Below the pieces are notes generated by a model. It saw only the letters and a program-made list of their open reading frames with translations. It ran no database searches and was not told the DNA's origin. From Nocardia huaxiensis (GTDB taxonomy: Bacteria > Actinomycetota > Actinomycetes > Mycobacteriales > Mycobacteriaceae), in contig NZ_CP059399.1 of assembly GCF_013744875.1 (NCBI RefSeq), positions 6,386,001 to 6,450,000 on the forward strand: 64,000 nt of DNA, given 5' to 3'. Every line of letters begins with the position of its first letter. Position 1 is the first letter of the stretch. Positions 33,122 through 41,052 of the stretch are shown here, piece by piece. The position numbers and the translations under genes were made by a program.

Positions 33122-34345
33122 ATGCCCCAGCCGCAGACACCGAAACCCCTGCTCCGAGGCGCGCGCGCCGCCAATTCGGTGGCGTTCGCCGTGCAGGGGT
33201 TCTTCCTCGCGGTGGTCCTCACCGAACTGCCCCAGCAGCGCGACAAATTCGGGCTCACCGACACGCTGATCGTGGTGTCGGTGGTGCTGGTGTCGGTGCT
33301 CGCCGGGGCGGGCAGCCTCACCGCGGAACGGCTCGCGCTGCGGTGGTCCAGCCGCACGGCGCTGCGCATCGGGATGTTCGGGATCGCGCTGGCCGGCGTG
33401 CTGATCGCGTTGTCGCCCAACAAGTTTGTGCTGCTGGCCATGCTCGGGCTGTACGGCGTCACGGTCGGCGTCGTGGACGCGGGCACCAATATGCAGGCGG
33501 TATTCATACAGCACGGCTATGGGCGGTTCATCCTGTCTTCGTTCTATGCGGCGTGGAGCGCCGGGTCCATCGTGGGGGCGCTGTTCGTGTCCGTGTGCGA
33601 GGAACTCGACGTCCCGCTGACGGCGGCGCTGCTGATGGCCGCGGGCATCGTGCTGGCGGCCACGGTGGCGGCCGGGCCGCGACTACTCGGGGCCGGGGAG
33701 GCCGAGGCCGGGCCCGCCGAAGGGGAGGCGGGAGCATCGACGGTGTCCACGCGGCTGTTCCTGGCCTTCGGCGCGGTGGTGGCGCTGGTCTTCGCCATCG
33801 ACTTCTCGGTGGGCAACTGGTCGGCGCTGTACATGACCGATGAGCTGCTCGCTTCCTCCTCGACGGCGGCGCTGGCGCTGGCGGCGTATCAGGGTGCGTC
33901 GCTGACCGGGCGGCTCACCGGTGACCTCTGGGTGCGGCGGTTCGGCACGCGGGCGGTGGTGTTCGTGGCCGCCGCGGTCGGAACCGTCGGACTCGCGATC
34001 GTGGTGGCCGCGCCCGGCCCGGCTGTCGCCATTGTCGGATTCCTGATTGCCGGGATCGGGCTGCCGGTCATCGCGCCGCTGTGCTTCAGCGAGGCCGGGC
34101 AACTCACCAGCGGACGCGGGCTGGACGCGCTCATCGCCCGGCTGAATCTGTTCAACTATGCGGGCACCCTGGTCGGCGGCGCGGTGCTCGGCGCGGTGGC
34201 CGGGGCCGCGAATCAACGTGTCGGATATGGGCTGTCGCTACTGTTCGCGGCAATCCTGATCGGCTTCGCACGGGTGTTCCACGCCCGCGATGCGAGCAGT
34301 GCCACGATGCAACCGCCGGAAGGCCATGTTTCACTGGACCGGTGA
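33122..34345 (+). CDS. MFS transporter
   Basis: 407 residues with about 12 transmembrane helices and the typical loop between helices 2 and 3 (LTAERLALRWSSRTALRIG). GVVDAGTNMQAVFIQ and the FYAAWSAGSIVGALF segment are typical of the YbjJ-like branch. The substrate is unknown. A Glu/Ala-rich loop (about 195-210) separates the halves. Its stop overlaps the acetyltransferase start. Confidence 0.9.
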   Translation: MPQPQTPKPLLRGARAANSVAFAVQGFFLAVVLTELPQQRDKFGLTDTLIVVSVVLVSVLAGAGSLTAERLALRWSSRTALRIGMFGIALAGVLIALSPNKFVLLAMLGLYGVTVGVVDAGTNMQAVFIQHGYGRFILSSFYAAWSAGSIVGALFVSVCEELDVPLTAALLMAAGIVLAATVAAGPRLLGAGEAEAGPAEGEAGASTVSTRLFLAFGAVVALVFAIDFSVGNWSALYMTDELLASSSTAALALAAYQGASLTGRLTGDLWVRRFGTRAVVFVAAAVGTVGLAIVVAAPGPAVAIVGFLIAGIGLPVIAPLCFSEAGQLTSGRGLDALIARLNLFNYAGTLVGGAVLGAVAGAANQRVGYGLSLLFAAILIGFARVFHARDASSATMQPPEGHVSLDR

Positions 34346-34881
34346 GCAACTCCCCAGTCACCATCGATCGGGCCGGGCCCGGTGACGCCGCCGAACTGGC
34401 CGCCGTCGCCGCCGCGACCTTCCCGCTCGCCTGCCCACCCGGGTCCACACCCGAGGACATGGCCGCGTTCATCGACGCGGTGCTGTCGGAAGCACGGTTC
34501 GGCGAATACCTCGGCGATCCCACACGCACGGTGCTCAAGGCCGGTGTCGACGGGAAGATCGTCGGCTACAGCCTGCTGCACGCGGCCGAACCCGCCGACC
34601 CGGCCGTGGCCGCGGTGGTGCATCCGCGGCCGGTGGTCGAGTTGAGCAAGATGTATGTGCTGCCCGAGTTCCACAGCAACGGGGTGTCCAAGGAACTCAT
34701 GGACGCGTCCGTGGCCGCCGTCCGCGCGGACGGCAGCGCCGGGGTGTGGCTGGGCGTGAATCAGCAGAATGTGCGCGCCCAGCGGTTCTACGGCAAGAGC
34801 GGGTTCCGGGTGGTCGGGACCAAGACGTTCAAGGTGGGCGCGCAGACCCACAGCGACTTCGTCATGCAGCTGGAGTTCTGA
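34342..34881 (+). CDS. GNAT-family N-acetyltransferase
   Basis: 179 residues from a GTG overlapping the MFS stop (GTGA). GNAT motifs: ELSKMYVLPEFHSNGVSKELMDASV (motif A; the Q/RxxGxG loop is relaxed to HSNGVS) and NVRAQRFYGKSGFRVVGTKTF (motif B). It transfers an acetyl group from acetyl-CoA; pairing with an exporter suggests drug or metabolite modification, which is inference. Confidence 0.9.
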   Translation: MSNSPVTIDRAGPGDAAELAAVAAATFPLACPPGSTPEDMAAFIDAVLSEARFGEYLGDPTRTVLKAGVDGKIVGYSLLHAAEPADPAVAAVVHPRPVVELSKMYVLPEFHSNGVSKELMDASVAAVRADGSAGVWLGVNQQNVRAQRFYGKSGFRVVGTKTFKVGAQTHSDFVMQLEF

Positions 34882-34889
34882 GCAGATTC

Positions 34890-34920
34890 GGACCCCGGCC
34901 ACGAGCACGCCGGGATGACG
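34890..34920 (+). repeat. Decayed single arm of the hairpin repeat
   Basis: CGGACCCCGGCCACGAGCACGCCGGGATGACG shares its outer parts with the right arm of the 10137-10211 element. Its partner arm is missing; a different hairpin follows. Confidence 0.6.
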
Positions 34921-34922
34921 AC

Positions 34923-34955
34923 GGGCCCGGCATTCCACGGATGAATGCCGGGCCC
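34923..34955. terminator. Bidirectional terminator hairpin
   Basis: GGGCCCGGCATTC (34923-34935), a 7-base loop, then GAATGCCGGGCCC: a perfect 13-bp stem between the convergent acetyltransferase and ABC-F genes. Confidence 0.75.
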
Positions 34956-34967
34956 ATCGTTGTCCGG

Positions 34968-36605
34968 CTATGCCGCAATCGAATCCGATGTCAACGCACC
35001 GGAATCCAGTTCCAGGCGGCGGCCGGTGAACCGGGAGCGCATGCGGCGGTCGTGGGTCACCAGGACCACCGCGCCCGGGTAGTCGGCCAGGGCCTGTTCG
35101 AGGTCCTCGACCAGGGCCGGGGACAGGTGGTTGGTCGGCTCGTCCAGGAGCAGCAGATCGACGGGATCGCTGACCAGACGGGCCAATTCGATGCGGCGGC
35201 GCTGACCGTAGGAGAGTTCGCCGAGGCGCAGGCGCAGGTCCTGCGGGCGGAACAGGCCGAAAGCCAGTAGCGCCTCGGCATATTCGTCCGCGGGACCGGG
35301 GCGGCCTGCCGCGTAGGCTTCCAGCAGCGTGCTGCCGGCGGGCCAGGCGGACTCCTCCTGCCGCAGATGACCGACGCGACCGCGCACCGCGACTTCGCCT
35401 GCGTCCTGGCGCAATTCGCCGGACAGCAGTCGCAACAGCGTGGTCTTCCCGGCCCCGTTGGGACCGGTCACCAGCAACCGCTCCCCCATGCCGATGCGCA
35501 GCCCCTCCAGGCGGAGACGGTTGTCCACCACCACATTCCGCACCTCGGCCACCGTGGCCGCAGTCAGACCGGCCGGCGCGGACAGCTGCGCGGTGAAACG
35601 CAGCGGATCCGCCGGTGCCGCAATGGGATCCGAGGTGAGCCGGGCCACCCGCTCCTTGGCATTGCGGATGCGGGACATCGCGCCGTGGCCGCGGCCTCGC
35701 GCACGGAAGGGGCCCGCCGCGAAGACAGCGAGGGGCAGTTTGCGCGGAATGGCGTCCAGGCGAGCCACATTGGACTCCGCCAGGCGGGTGCTGCGGGCCA
35801 GTTCCTGTTTCCACTCCTCGTGCAGTCGCATCTGACGGCGGCGTTGCGCAGCCTTGGCGGTCAGGTAGCCGTCGTAGCCGTTGCCGTGGCGGGTGACCGC
35901 GCCGGCGTCGACCTCCAGGACGATCGAGGTGATGCGTTCCAGGAAGACGCGGTCGTGGGTGACCGCGACGACGGTGCCGCGATGCTCGCGCAGGCGACGC
36001 TCCAGCCAGGTGATCGCGGCGTCGTCGAGATCATTGGTGGGCTCGTCGAGCAGCAGCAGTTCCGGTGCGGCGGCGAGGGTTCCGGCCAGCGCCAGCCGAC
36101 GACGCTCGCCGCCGGACAGGGTGCCCAGCGGGCGAGCGCGGTCCAGGCCGGGCAGGCCCAGACCGTGCAGGGCGGCCTCGACGCGGGCGTCGGCCTCGTA
36201 GCCGCCGCGGGCTTCGAAGCGGGCCGCGAGGTCGGCGTACCGGTCCAGGCGTTCGCCGAGGGCGCCCGGGGCGATCAGCGCCTGTTCGGCCGCTCGCATC
36301 CGGGATTCCAGGTCGCGCAGGTCGGTCAGGGCCAGTTCGACCGCGTCGGCCACCGTCGCGGTGTCCGGCAGATCCAGGGTTTGCGCCAGATAGCCTGTGC
36401 CACCCGGAAATTGAACCCTGACCTCGCCATTGTCGGGGTGTTCGCGACCGGCCATGAGCCGCAGCAGGGTCGATTTGCCGGAGCCGTTGTCGCCGACCAC
36501 GCCGACCTTCTCGCCGGGGCGGATGGACAGGCTCACACGGTCGAGAACGAGGCGTTCGTCGTAGCGCTTGGTGAGGTCGGAGAGGGTGAGTTGGGCGGTA
36601 AGCAT
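34968..36605 (-). CDS. ABC-F protein, probable antibiotic resistance type
   Basis: 545 residues with two ABC ATPase domains and no membrane domain. Walker A motifs GDNGSGKST (about 38) and GPNGAGKTT; signatures LSGGERRRLALA and LSYGQRRRIELA; Walker B LLLLDEPTNDLD and LLLLDEPTNHLS; a charged linker with helices between. The order matches macrolide-resistance ABC-F proteins of actinomycetes (TlrC/CarA/OleB group), which free the ribosome from bound drug. GGAGGA precedes the ATG. The leader carries a possible stalling peptide. Confidence 0.9.
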   Translation of the reverse strand: MLTAQLTLSDLTKRYDERLVLDRVSLSIRPGEKVGVVGDNGSGKSTLLRLMAGREHPDNGEVRVQFPGGTGYLAQTLDLPDTATVADAVELALTDLRDLESRMRAAEQALIAPGALGERLDRYADLAARFEARGGYEADARVEAALHGLGLPGLDRARPLGTLSGGERRRLALAGTLAAAPELLLLDEPTNDLDDAAITWLERRLREHRGTVVAVTHDRVFLERITSIVLEVDAGAVTRHGNGYDGYLTAKAAQRRRQMRLHEEWKQELARSTRLAESNVARLDAIPRKLPLAVFAAGPFRARGRGHGAMSRIRNAKERVARLTSDPIAAPADPLRFTAQLSAPAGLTAATVAEVRNVVVDNRLRLEGLRIGMGERLLVTGPNGAGKTTLLRLLSGELRQDAGEVAVRGRVGHLRQEESAWPAGSTLLEAYAAGRPGPADEYAEALLAFGLFRPQDLRLRLGELSYGQRRRIELARLVSDPVDLLLLDEPTNHLSPALVEDLEQALADYPGAVVLVTHDRRMRSRFTGRRLELDSGALTSDSIAA

Positions 36606-36741
36606 GCGTGTCCTCCTCTATCCGGCGCGCGGCCGGGATTGCTGGGGAGCCCGCGCGACGACCGAACGCACAGCGGCGCGGTTCGCGGGGTGGTGAGGTG
36701 AGCGCGGAATCCGCGGAGCAGAGCTCAACGCGGCGAGGCGA

Positions 36742-36762
36742 TTACATGAAGAAGAAATGCAT
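36742..36762 (-). CDS. Possible 6-residue leader peptide MHFFFM
   Basis: ATG-CAT-TTC-TTC-TTC-ATG-TAA on the minus strand. The ATG lies about 3 nt after the start site predicted from the promoter at 36772-36801, so it could be translated leaderless. The stop is 137 nt before the ABC-F start. Short leader peptides control several ABC-F and erm genes by drug-dependent ribosome stalling. Its existence here is an inference from position. Confidence 0.35.
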   Translation of the reverse strand: MHFFFM

Positions 36763-36771
36763 GACGGAGAC

Positions 36772-36801
36772 AAGCTATCCAGGGGCAACTCTGGGCGTCA
36801 A
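36772..36801 (-). promoter_or_regulatory. Promoter of the ABC-F gene: TTGACG-N18-TAGCTT
   Basis: -35 TTGACG at 36801-36796 and -10 TAGCTT at 36777-36772 on the minus strand, spacer 18 bp. It predicts a 160-nt leader before the ABC-F start. Confidence 0.6.
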
Positions 36802-36852
36802 CCACTTTCGGGCTGCGACCGTCGTCACAGGACTCGACTTCCCCTCGACCGG

Positions 36853-36858
36853 TTGACA
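36853..36858 (+). promoter_or_regulatory. -35 box TTGACA of the ABC exporter operon
   Basis: A consensus -35. A -10 of the form CAGACT (36877-36882) follows after 18 bp and falls inside the operator palindrome. The transcript would begin near 36889, about 45 nt before the ATG at 36934. Confidence 0.5.
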
Positions 36859-36864
36859 TGTTCT

Positions 36865-36890
36865 ATGTGTTCAGTGCAGACTGAACACAT
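36865..36890. promoter_or_regulatory. Operator: 11-bp arms ATGTGTTCAGT / ACTGAACACAT
   Basis: A perfect inverted repeat with a 4-bp centre (GCAG) covers the predicted -10 region of the exporter operon. Binding would block RNA polymerase. The likely protein is the GbsR/MarR regulator at 38716, encoded at the end of the same gene run. Confidence 0.65.
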
Positions 36891-36933
36891 CGCACCTACA
36901 GAACACAGAGTGGGTGCCATCGAAGGAGTAGAG

Positions 36934-37824
36934 ATGACCGCCCCCGCCATCCGCGTCGCAGGTCTGACCAAGCATTACGGCAAGAATGTGGCCCTCACCG
37001 ACCTGAACCTGGAAGTCGCGCAGGGTGAGGTGTTCGGATTCCTCGGACCCAATGGTGCGGGCAAATCCACCACCATCCGGATTCTGCTCGACCTCATCCG
37101 GCCCACCTCCGGACGCGTGGAGGTCTTCGGCACCGATCCGCGCACCGGCGGAGCCGAGCTGCGGCGGCGCATCGGATACCTGCCCGGCGAACTCGCCCTC
37201 GAAGGCCGCAATACCGCGCGGCAGCTGCTCGGCTTCCTCGCCGACCAGCACGGCACCGTGCCCGCCGGGCGCATCGACGAACTCGCCGGACTGCTGGATC
37301 TGGACCTCGCCAAGAAGGTCGGAGCCATGAGCAAGGGCAACAAGCAGAAGGTCGGCATCGTCGCCGCCTTCATGCACCGGCCCGACCTGCTCATTCTCGA
37401 CGAACCCACCTCGGGGCTGGATCCGCTGCTGCAACAACGGTTTCTGAGCCTGGTCGAGGAGGCCAAAGCCAACGGCCAGACCGTGTTCATGTCCTCACAC
37501 ATTCTCAGCGAGGTGCAGCAGACCGCCGATCGGGCCGTCATCATGCGCGCCGGACGACTGCTGGGCACCGAGAACGTCGAGGACCTGCGGCGGCGCGCGC
37601 CACGCTCGGTGGAAATGGTGTTCGGCGAGAACATCTTCGGGGACGACTTCGATCGACTGCCCGGGGTGCGCGATCTGACCGTCGAGGGAAACACGCTGCG
37701 CTGCACCACCGAAGGCGAAGTCGACGCGCTGTTCAAGACCGCCGCCAAGTACCACCTGGTGAGCGTCCTCTCCAGTGAACCCGATCTCGAAGAGCTGTTC
37801 TTCGACCTCTACGAACGCCGCTGA
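36934..37824 (+). CDS. ABC transporter ATP-binding protein
   Basis: 296 residues. Walker A GPNGAGKST, signature region MSKGNKQKVGIVAA (a KGN variant of LSGGQ), Walker B LLILDEPTSGLD, H-loop SSHIL. The C-terminal 80 residues form the extra domain of the multidrug/bacitracin-type (CcmA/BcrA) subfamily. GAAGGAG is well placed. It energises the permease encoded 37 bp downstream. Confidence 0.93.
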   Translation: MTAPAIRVAGLTKHYGKNVALTDLNLEVAQGEVFGFLGPNGAGKSTTIRILLDLIRPTSGRVEVFGTDPRTGGAELRRRIGYLPGELALEGRNTARQLLGFLADQHGTVPAGRIDELAGLLDLDLAKKVGAMSKGNKQKVGIVAAFMHRPDLLILDEPTSGLDPLLQQRFLSLVEEAKANGQTVFMSSHILSEVQQTADRAVIMRAGRLLGTENVEDLRRRAPRSVEMVFGENIFGDDFDRLPGVRDLTVEGNTLRCTTEGEVDALFKTAAKYHLVSVLSSEPDLEELFFDLYERR

Positions 37825-37861
37825 CACCACCTGTCACTTTCTCCCACAGGAGTTTTCCGTC

Positions 37862-38644
37862 ATGAAGAGCACGGTTTTCACCCAGACGCTGAAGGAACAG
37901 CGGCGCGGACTCATCGGCTGGTCCATCGGCCTCGGACTGGTGCCGATGATGTACCTGCCGTCGTTCAGTTCGATGAAAGAGCAAGGCTCACTGAGCAATA
38001 TCAAGCAGAACGACGTGTACACGGCCATGGGCATGAGCGACTTCGGCAGTGCCGCAGGGTATCTGCAATCCACCATCTTCGCGCTGATGGGATTGCTGCT
38101 CATGGTGATCTTCGCGGTCACCATGGCGGGGCGCACCGCGTCGCAGGAAGACAGCGGGACACTGGATCTGCTTCTCGCACAACCGATCAGCCGCACCTCG
38201 CTGCTGGCGCAGCGGTTCGCGGCGCTGGCGGTGCAGGTCGCAGTGGTCACCACGGTGCTCGCGGTCGGCGTACTCGCCGGTGCGAACGCCGGCGGGATGG
38301 ACGTCCCGGCGGGCAATATCCTCGCCGCCGTCACGGGCCTCGGATTGCTCGGGCTGGCGGTCGGAGCGCTCACGCTGCTGGTGGGCGCGGTCACCGGCAA
38401 GCGTGCCCAGACCCTCGGATTCGCGGCGCTGCTGGTGGTCGGCGGATACCTCGCCAACAGCCTGGGAGCCTTCATCGACGGGGCCAAGTGGATGCAGAAC
38501 CTCTCGCCGTTCCACTACGCCATCGGCGATTCCACGCTGGTGAACGGATGGAATGCCGGGAACCTGGGAATCCTGGCCGCCCTCGCCGCCGTCGCGATCG
38601 GCGTGGCGCTCACGGTCTTCAACCGGCGAGACCTGGCCGTCTAG
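37862..38644 (+). CDS. ABC transporter permease (ABC-2 type)
   Basis: 260 residues, six predicted membrane helices. MAGRTASQEDSGTLDLLLAQPISR is the coupling region typical of ABC-2 permeases (E-D-S-G-T-L-D-L). Together with the upstream ATPase it forms an exporter of an unknown, likely hydrophobic, compound. CAGGAG is present ahead of the ATG. Confidence 0.92.
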   Translation: MKSTVFTQTLKEQRRGLIGWSIGLGLVPMMYLPSFSSMKEQGSLSNIKQNDVYTAMGMSDFGSAAGYLQSTIFALMGLLLMVIFAVTMAGRTASQEDSGTLDLLLAQPISRTSLLAQRFAALAVQVAVVTTVLAVGVLAGANAGGMDVPAGNILAAVTGLGLLGLAVGALTLLVGAVTGKRAQTLGFAALLVVGGYLANSLGAFIDGAKWMQNLSPFHYAIGDSTLVNGWNAGNLGILAALAAVAIGVALTVFNRRDLAV

Positions 38645-38652
38645 AACACCCC

Positions 38653-38682
38653 GCGGGGTGGGTTCGGATGAACCCACCCCGC
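38653..38682 (+). terminator. Hairpin between permease and regulator genes
   Basis: GCGGGGTGGGTTC, loop GGAT, GAACCCACCCCGC: a perfect 13-bp stem starting 8 bp after the permease stop. It should reduce read-through to the regulator gene at 38716. Confidence 0.65.
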
Positions 38683-38715
38683 ATTCGCCTATCCACCGGA
38701 AGGAATACTCGAGCC

Positions 38716-39210
38716 ATGACCAGCGCACCTGAACCCACCACCGCACCCACCGACGCGCAGCTGGCCTTCGTGGAGGATTTCGCGCTCGTACTCGAACGCA
38801 TGGGGTTGGTCCGCATGGTCGGCCGCGCCGCGGGCTGGCTGCTGGTGTGCGAACCGCCGCAGCAGACGTTCAATCAGATCGCCGAGGCGCTGCAGGCGTC
38901 CAAGGGGTCCATTTCGAGTGCGCTCAAGACGCTCACCACCATGCACTGGGTCGACAAGACCACCAAACCCGGTGAGCGGCGGGACTATTACTCGATCCGG
39001 CCCGGGGTGCTGCCGGATCTGACCCGCAAGCAGAGCGCCATGTACGACAGCCTCACGGCCATGACCGCGCGCGGTCTGGCGCTGTTCGACGATCCGAACG
39101 GCGAGCAGGCCGCGCGGGTGCGCGATATGCACGAGTTCTTCGTCTGGATGGGCAAGGAACTGCCCGCGCTCATCGACCGGTGGTACGCCGAACAGGGCGG
39201 CAAGGCTTAG
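38716..39210 (+). CDS. GbsR/MarR-family regulator
   Basis: 164 residues. Winged helix at about 35-95 (FNQIAEALQASKGSISSALKTLTTMHWVDKTTKPGERRDYYSIRPG), the GbsR/DUF-type MarR layout, with a helical C-terminal dimer part. Located behind the exporter genes, it is the prime candidate to bind the 36865 palindrome and repress the exporter until a ligand is present. Confidence 0.88.
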   Translation: MTSAPEPTTAPTDAQLAFVEDFALVLERMGLVRMVGRAAGWLLVCEPPQQTFNQIAEALQASKGSISSALKTLTTMHWVDKTTKPGERRDYYSIRPGVLPDLTRKQSAMYDSLTAMTARGLALFDDPNGEQAARVRDMHEFFVWMGKELPALIDRWYAEQGGKA

Positions 39211-39219
39211 CCTTCCGGA

Positions 39220-39864
39220 CTACTGGAGGCTGCCGAGCAAACGTACCACGGAGCGGACGAAATCCTCGATCCGCTCCTTCGGGTACTCGGCGGGTTCGCT
39301 CACCGCCAGACGGCCCAGCATTTCGGCAACGGTGAGCAGCGAGTTGGCCACCAGGCCGGAATCCATTGCGGCCCAGCGCGGGTCGAGGGCCGCGCCCATG
39401 CGGACCAGGGCCTCGGCCTGATCGAAGATGCCGGTGCGGGAGCTGCGCAGGGCGGCGCGGTACTCCTCGGGGGCGCTGGTGGGCGAGGCCAGGATCAGCC
39501 GCCAGCGGGTCGGATTCGCCAGGGCGCCACTGACGAACGCCTCGACCGTCGCCGACGCCGCGACCACCGGGTCGGCGCCCAGCAGGTCGACGGGCAGGGT
39601 GGCGGCCACCTGCTCCAGGCCGCGTTCACGTTCCCGTTCGAGCAGGGCCTCGACGAGCTCGGCGCGAGTCTTGAAGACCGTGTACAGCACGGGTTTTCCC
39701 ACACCCGCCTCCTGGGCGACGGCCTCCATGCTGAGCTCGTGCAGTTCGGCCTTCTCCAGCACCGCGAAGGCGGCATCCAGGAGCTGGGCGCGACGTTCCT
39801 GCGGAGGCAGGCGGGGCGCGTAGCGACGCCGGGGCTGCGCGCTCGCCGCGCGGGACTTCGTCAC
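39220..39864 (-). CDS. TetR-family regulator
   Basis: 214 residues. HTH at about 40-75 (MEAVAQEAGVGKPVLYTVFKTRAELVEALLE) with a helical ligand domain. It is convergent with the MarR gene (9 bp apart) and divergent from the MpaB-family oxygenase gene at 40078, its most likely target. Confidence 0.9.
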   Translation of the reverse strand: MTKSRAASAQPRRRYAPRLPPQERRAQLLDAAFAVLEKAELHELSMEAVAQEAGVGKPVLYTVFKTRAELVEALLERERERGLEQVAATLPVDLLGADPVVAASATVEAFVSGALANPTRWRLILASPTSAPEEYRAALRSSRTGIFDQAEALVRMGAALDPRWAAMDSGLVANSLLTVAEMLGRLAVSEPAEYPKERIEDFVRSVVRLLGSLQ

Positions 39865-39987
39865 TGCCTGCTCACCTCCACCGGTTCATCGTGTCAGCTG
39901 GTCTCGCGTTGCCCGAAATCGGTCCGTCATTCGGGTGGAACCTACCCCGGCTCGATGCAGGGAGTCCGGTCACCGATTCGGAGTAAA

Positions 39988-40041
39988 TGCTACGCGACCG
40001 TTGTATTCGACGCGCGCAATTGCTACGGTGCCGTTGTATTG
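39988..40041 (+). promoter_or_regulatory. Two direct repeats TGCTACG-N3-CCGTTGTATT, 33 bp apart
   Basis: Copies begin at 39988 and 40021, so their centres are three helical turns apart on the same face of DNA. They lie between the TetR gene and the oxygenase gene and precede the oxygenase start by 37 bp. A paired activator or repressor site is plausible. Confidence 0.45.
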
Positions 40042-40077
40042 ATCGCCGGTGGGGCGATCACACACGAGGAGTTGCTG

Positions 40078-41022
40078 ATGGGCTTCGATGCGACCACCCT
40101 GCGCCGCGACGACTACGGGTTCTTCGGACCCGGCTCGCCGAGCTGGAAGGTCTGGACCTCCCCCACCGCCGTGATCGGCTTCCAGCGCGCGGTCGTACTG
40201 GAACACTTCGACCCGTTCCTGACCGCGGCCGTTGCCGATTCGAGGGGTATCTACAGCAACCCGCGCAGCCGGCTCGACAACACTTTCGCGTACTTCCTGC
40301 TCGTGGCCATCGCCGACGGGCGCACCGCCATCCAGGCGTCCGAGCACCTGATGCACGTGCACGCGCCGATGACCGGGATCGAACCCATCAGCGGCAAGCG
40401 GTACGCGGCCAACAGCCCCGAGACCCAGCTGTGGATCCACATCACCGGCTGGCACTCGGTGCTCAAGGCGTACGAGGTGTACGGACCGGGACTCACCGCC
40501 GAGGAAGAGGCGCGGTACTGGGAGGAGTGCGCCATCGCGGCCGAACTCCAGACCTGCAAGCCGGAGGACGTGCCCCGCACCCGGGAGGGCGTGCGCGAGT
40601 ACTACGCGCAGGTGCGCTCGCGGCTGTGCACCTCCGAGGCCGCGGAGGAGGGCATGCACCATCTGCTGCGCACCTCGCCGCGCAATGGCGCGGGCATCTC
40701 CTTCGCGCTCGGCAGCCGGGTGCTGTCGCTGGCCTCGGCCCCCATCACGCCGATGTGGATGCGAAAGCTGGGGCGCTACAACGTGCCTCGCATCGTGGAT
40801 CCGCTGGTCAAGATTCCGGCGCGGCTGATTGTGTGGCTGTTCACGCTGTTCGGATCCTTCGGGCTGATCAAGGCCGCGCCGTTCATCGCACCTATGGCGG
40901 GACAGATTCTGGCGCAGCACCTGAAGTTCGAGGAACCGACGGTGCGCGAAACCATCACTCCGGCGCGGGCCCGGGAGCTGTACAGCCTGCGGGGTGCGCA
41001 GGCTGTACCCGAGGCCAGCTGA
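40078..41022 (+). CDS. MpaB-family (DUF2236) oxygenase-like protein
   Basis: 314 residues. The MpaB/latex-clearing-protein fold is indicated by SRLDNTFAYFLLVAIADG, ASEHLMHVHAPMTGIEPISGKRY and NSPETQLWIHITGWHSVLKAYEVYG, with the His/Arg set expected to hold a b-type haem. Members oxidise rubber, isoprenoids or fatty compounds; many are uncharacterised. GAGGAG seven bases before the ATG supports the start. Confidence 0.87.
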   Translation: MGFDATTLRRDDYGFFGPGSPSWKVWTSPTAVIGFQRAVVLEHFDPFLTAAVADSRGIYSNPRSRLDNTFAYFLLVAIADGRTAIQASEHLMHVHAPMTGIEPISGKRYAANSPETQLWIHITGWHSVLKAYEVYGPGLTAEEEARYWEECAIAAELQTCKPEDVPRTREGVREYYAQVRSRLCTSEAAEEGMHHLLRTSPRNGAGISFALGSRVLSLASAPITPMWMRKLGRYNVPRIVDPLVKIPARLIVWLFTLFGSFGLIKAAPFIAPMAGQILAQHLKFEEPTVRETITPARARELYSLRGAQAVPEAS

Positions 41023-41052
41023 GCGGCAACGGAATACGGGCCGAGGGCCGGT

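Noticed and set aside
36746..36856. 36-codon plus-strand frame starting MKKKCMTETS before the exporter operon
   Set aside because: It has a fair ribosome binding site, but it ends before the exporter promoter and operator, so it is not in the operon transcript; no similarity seen. Kept only as a remote possibility.
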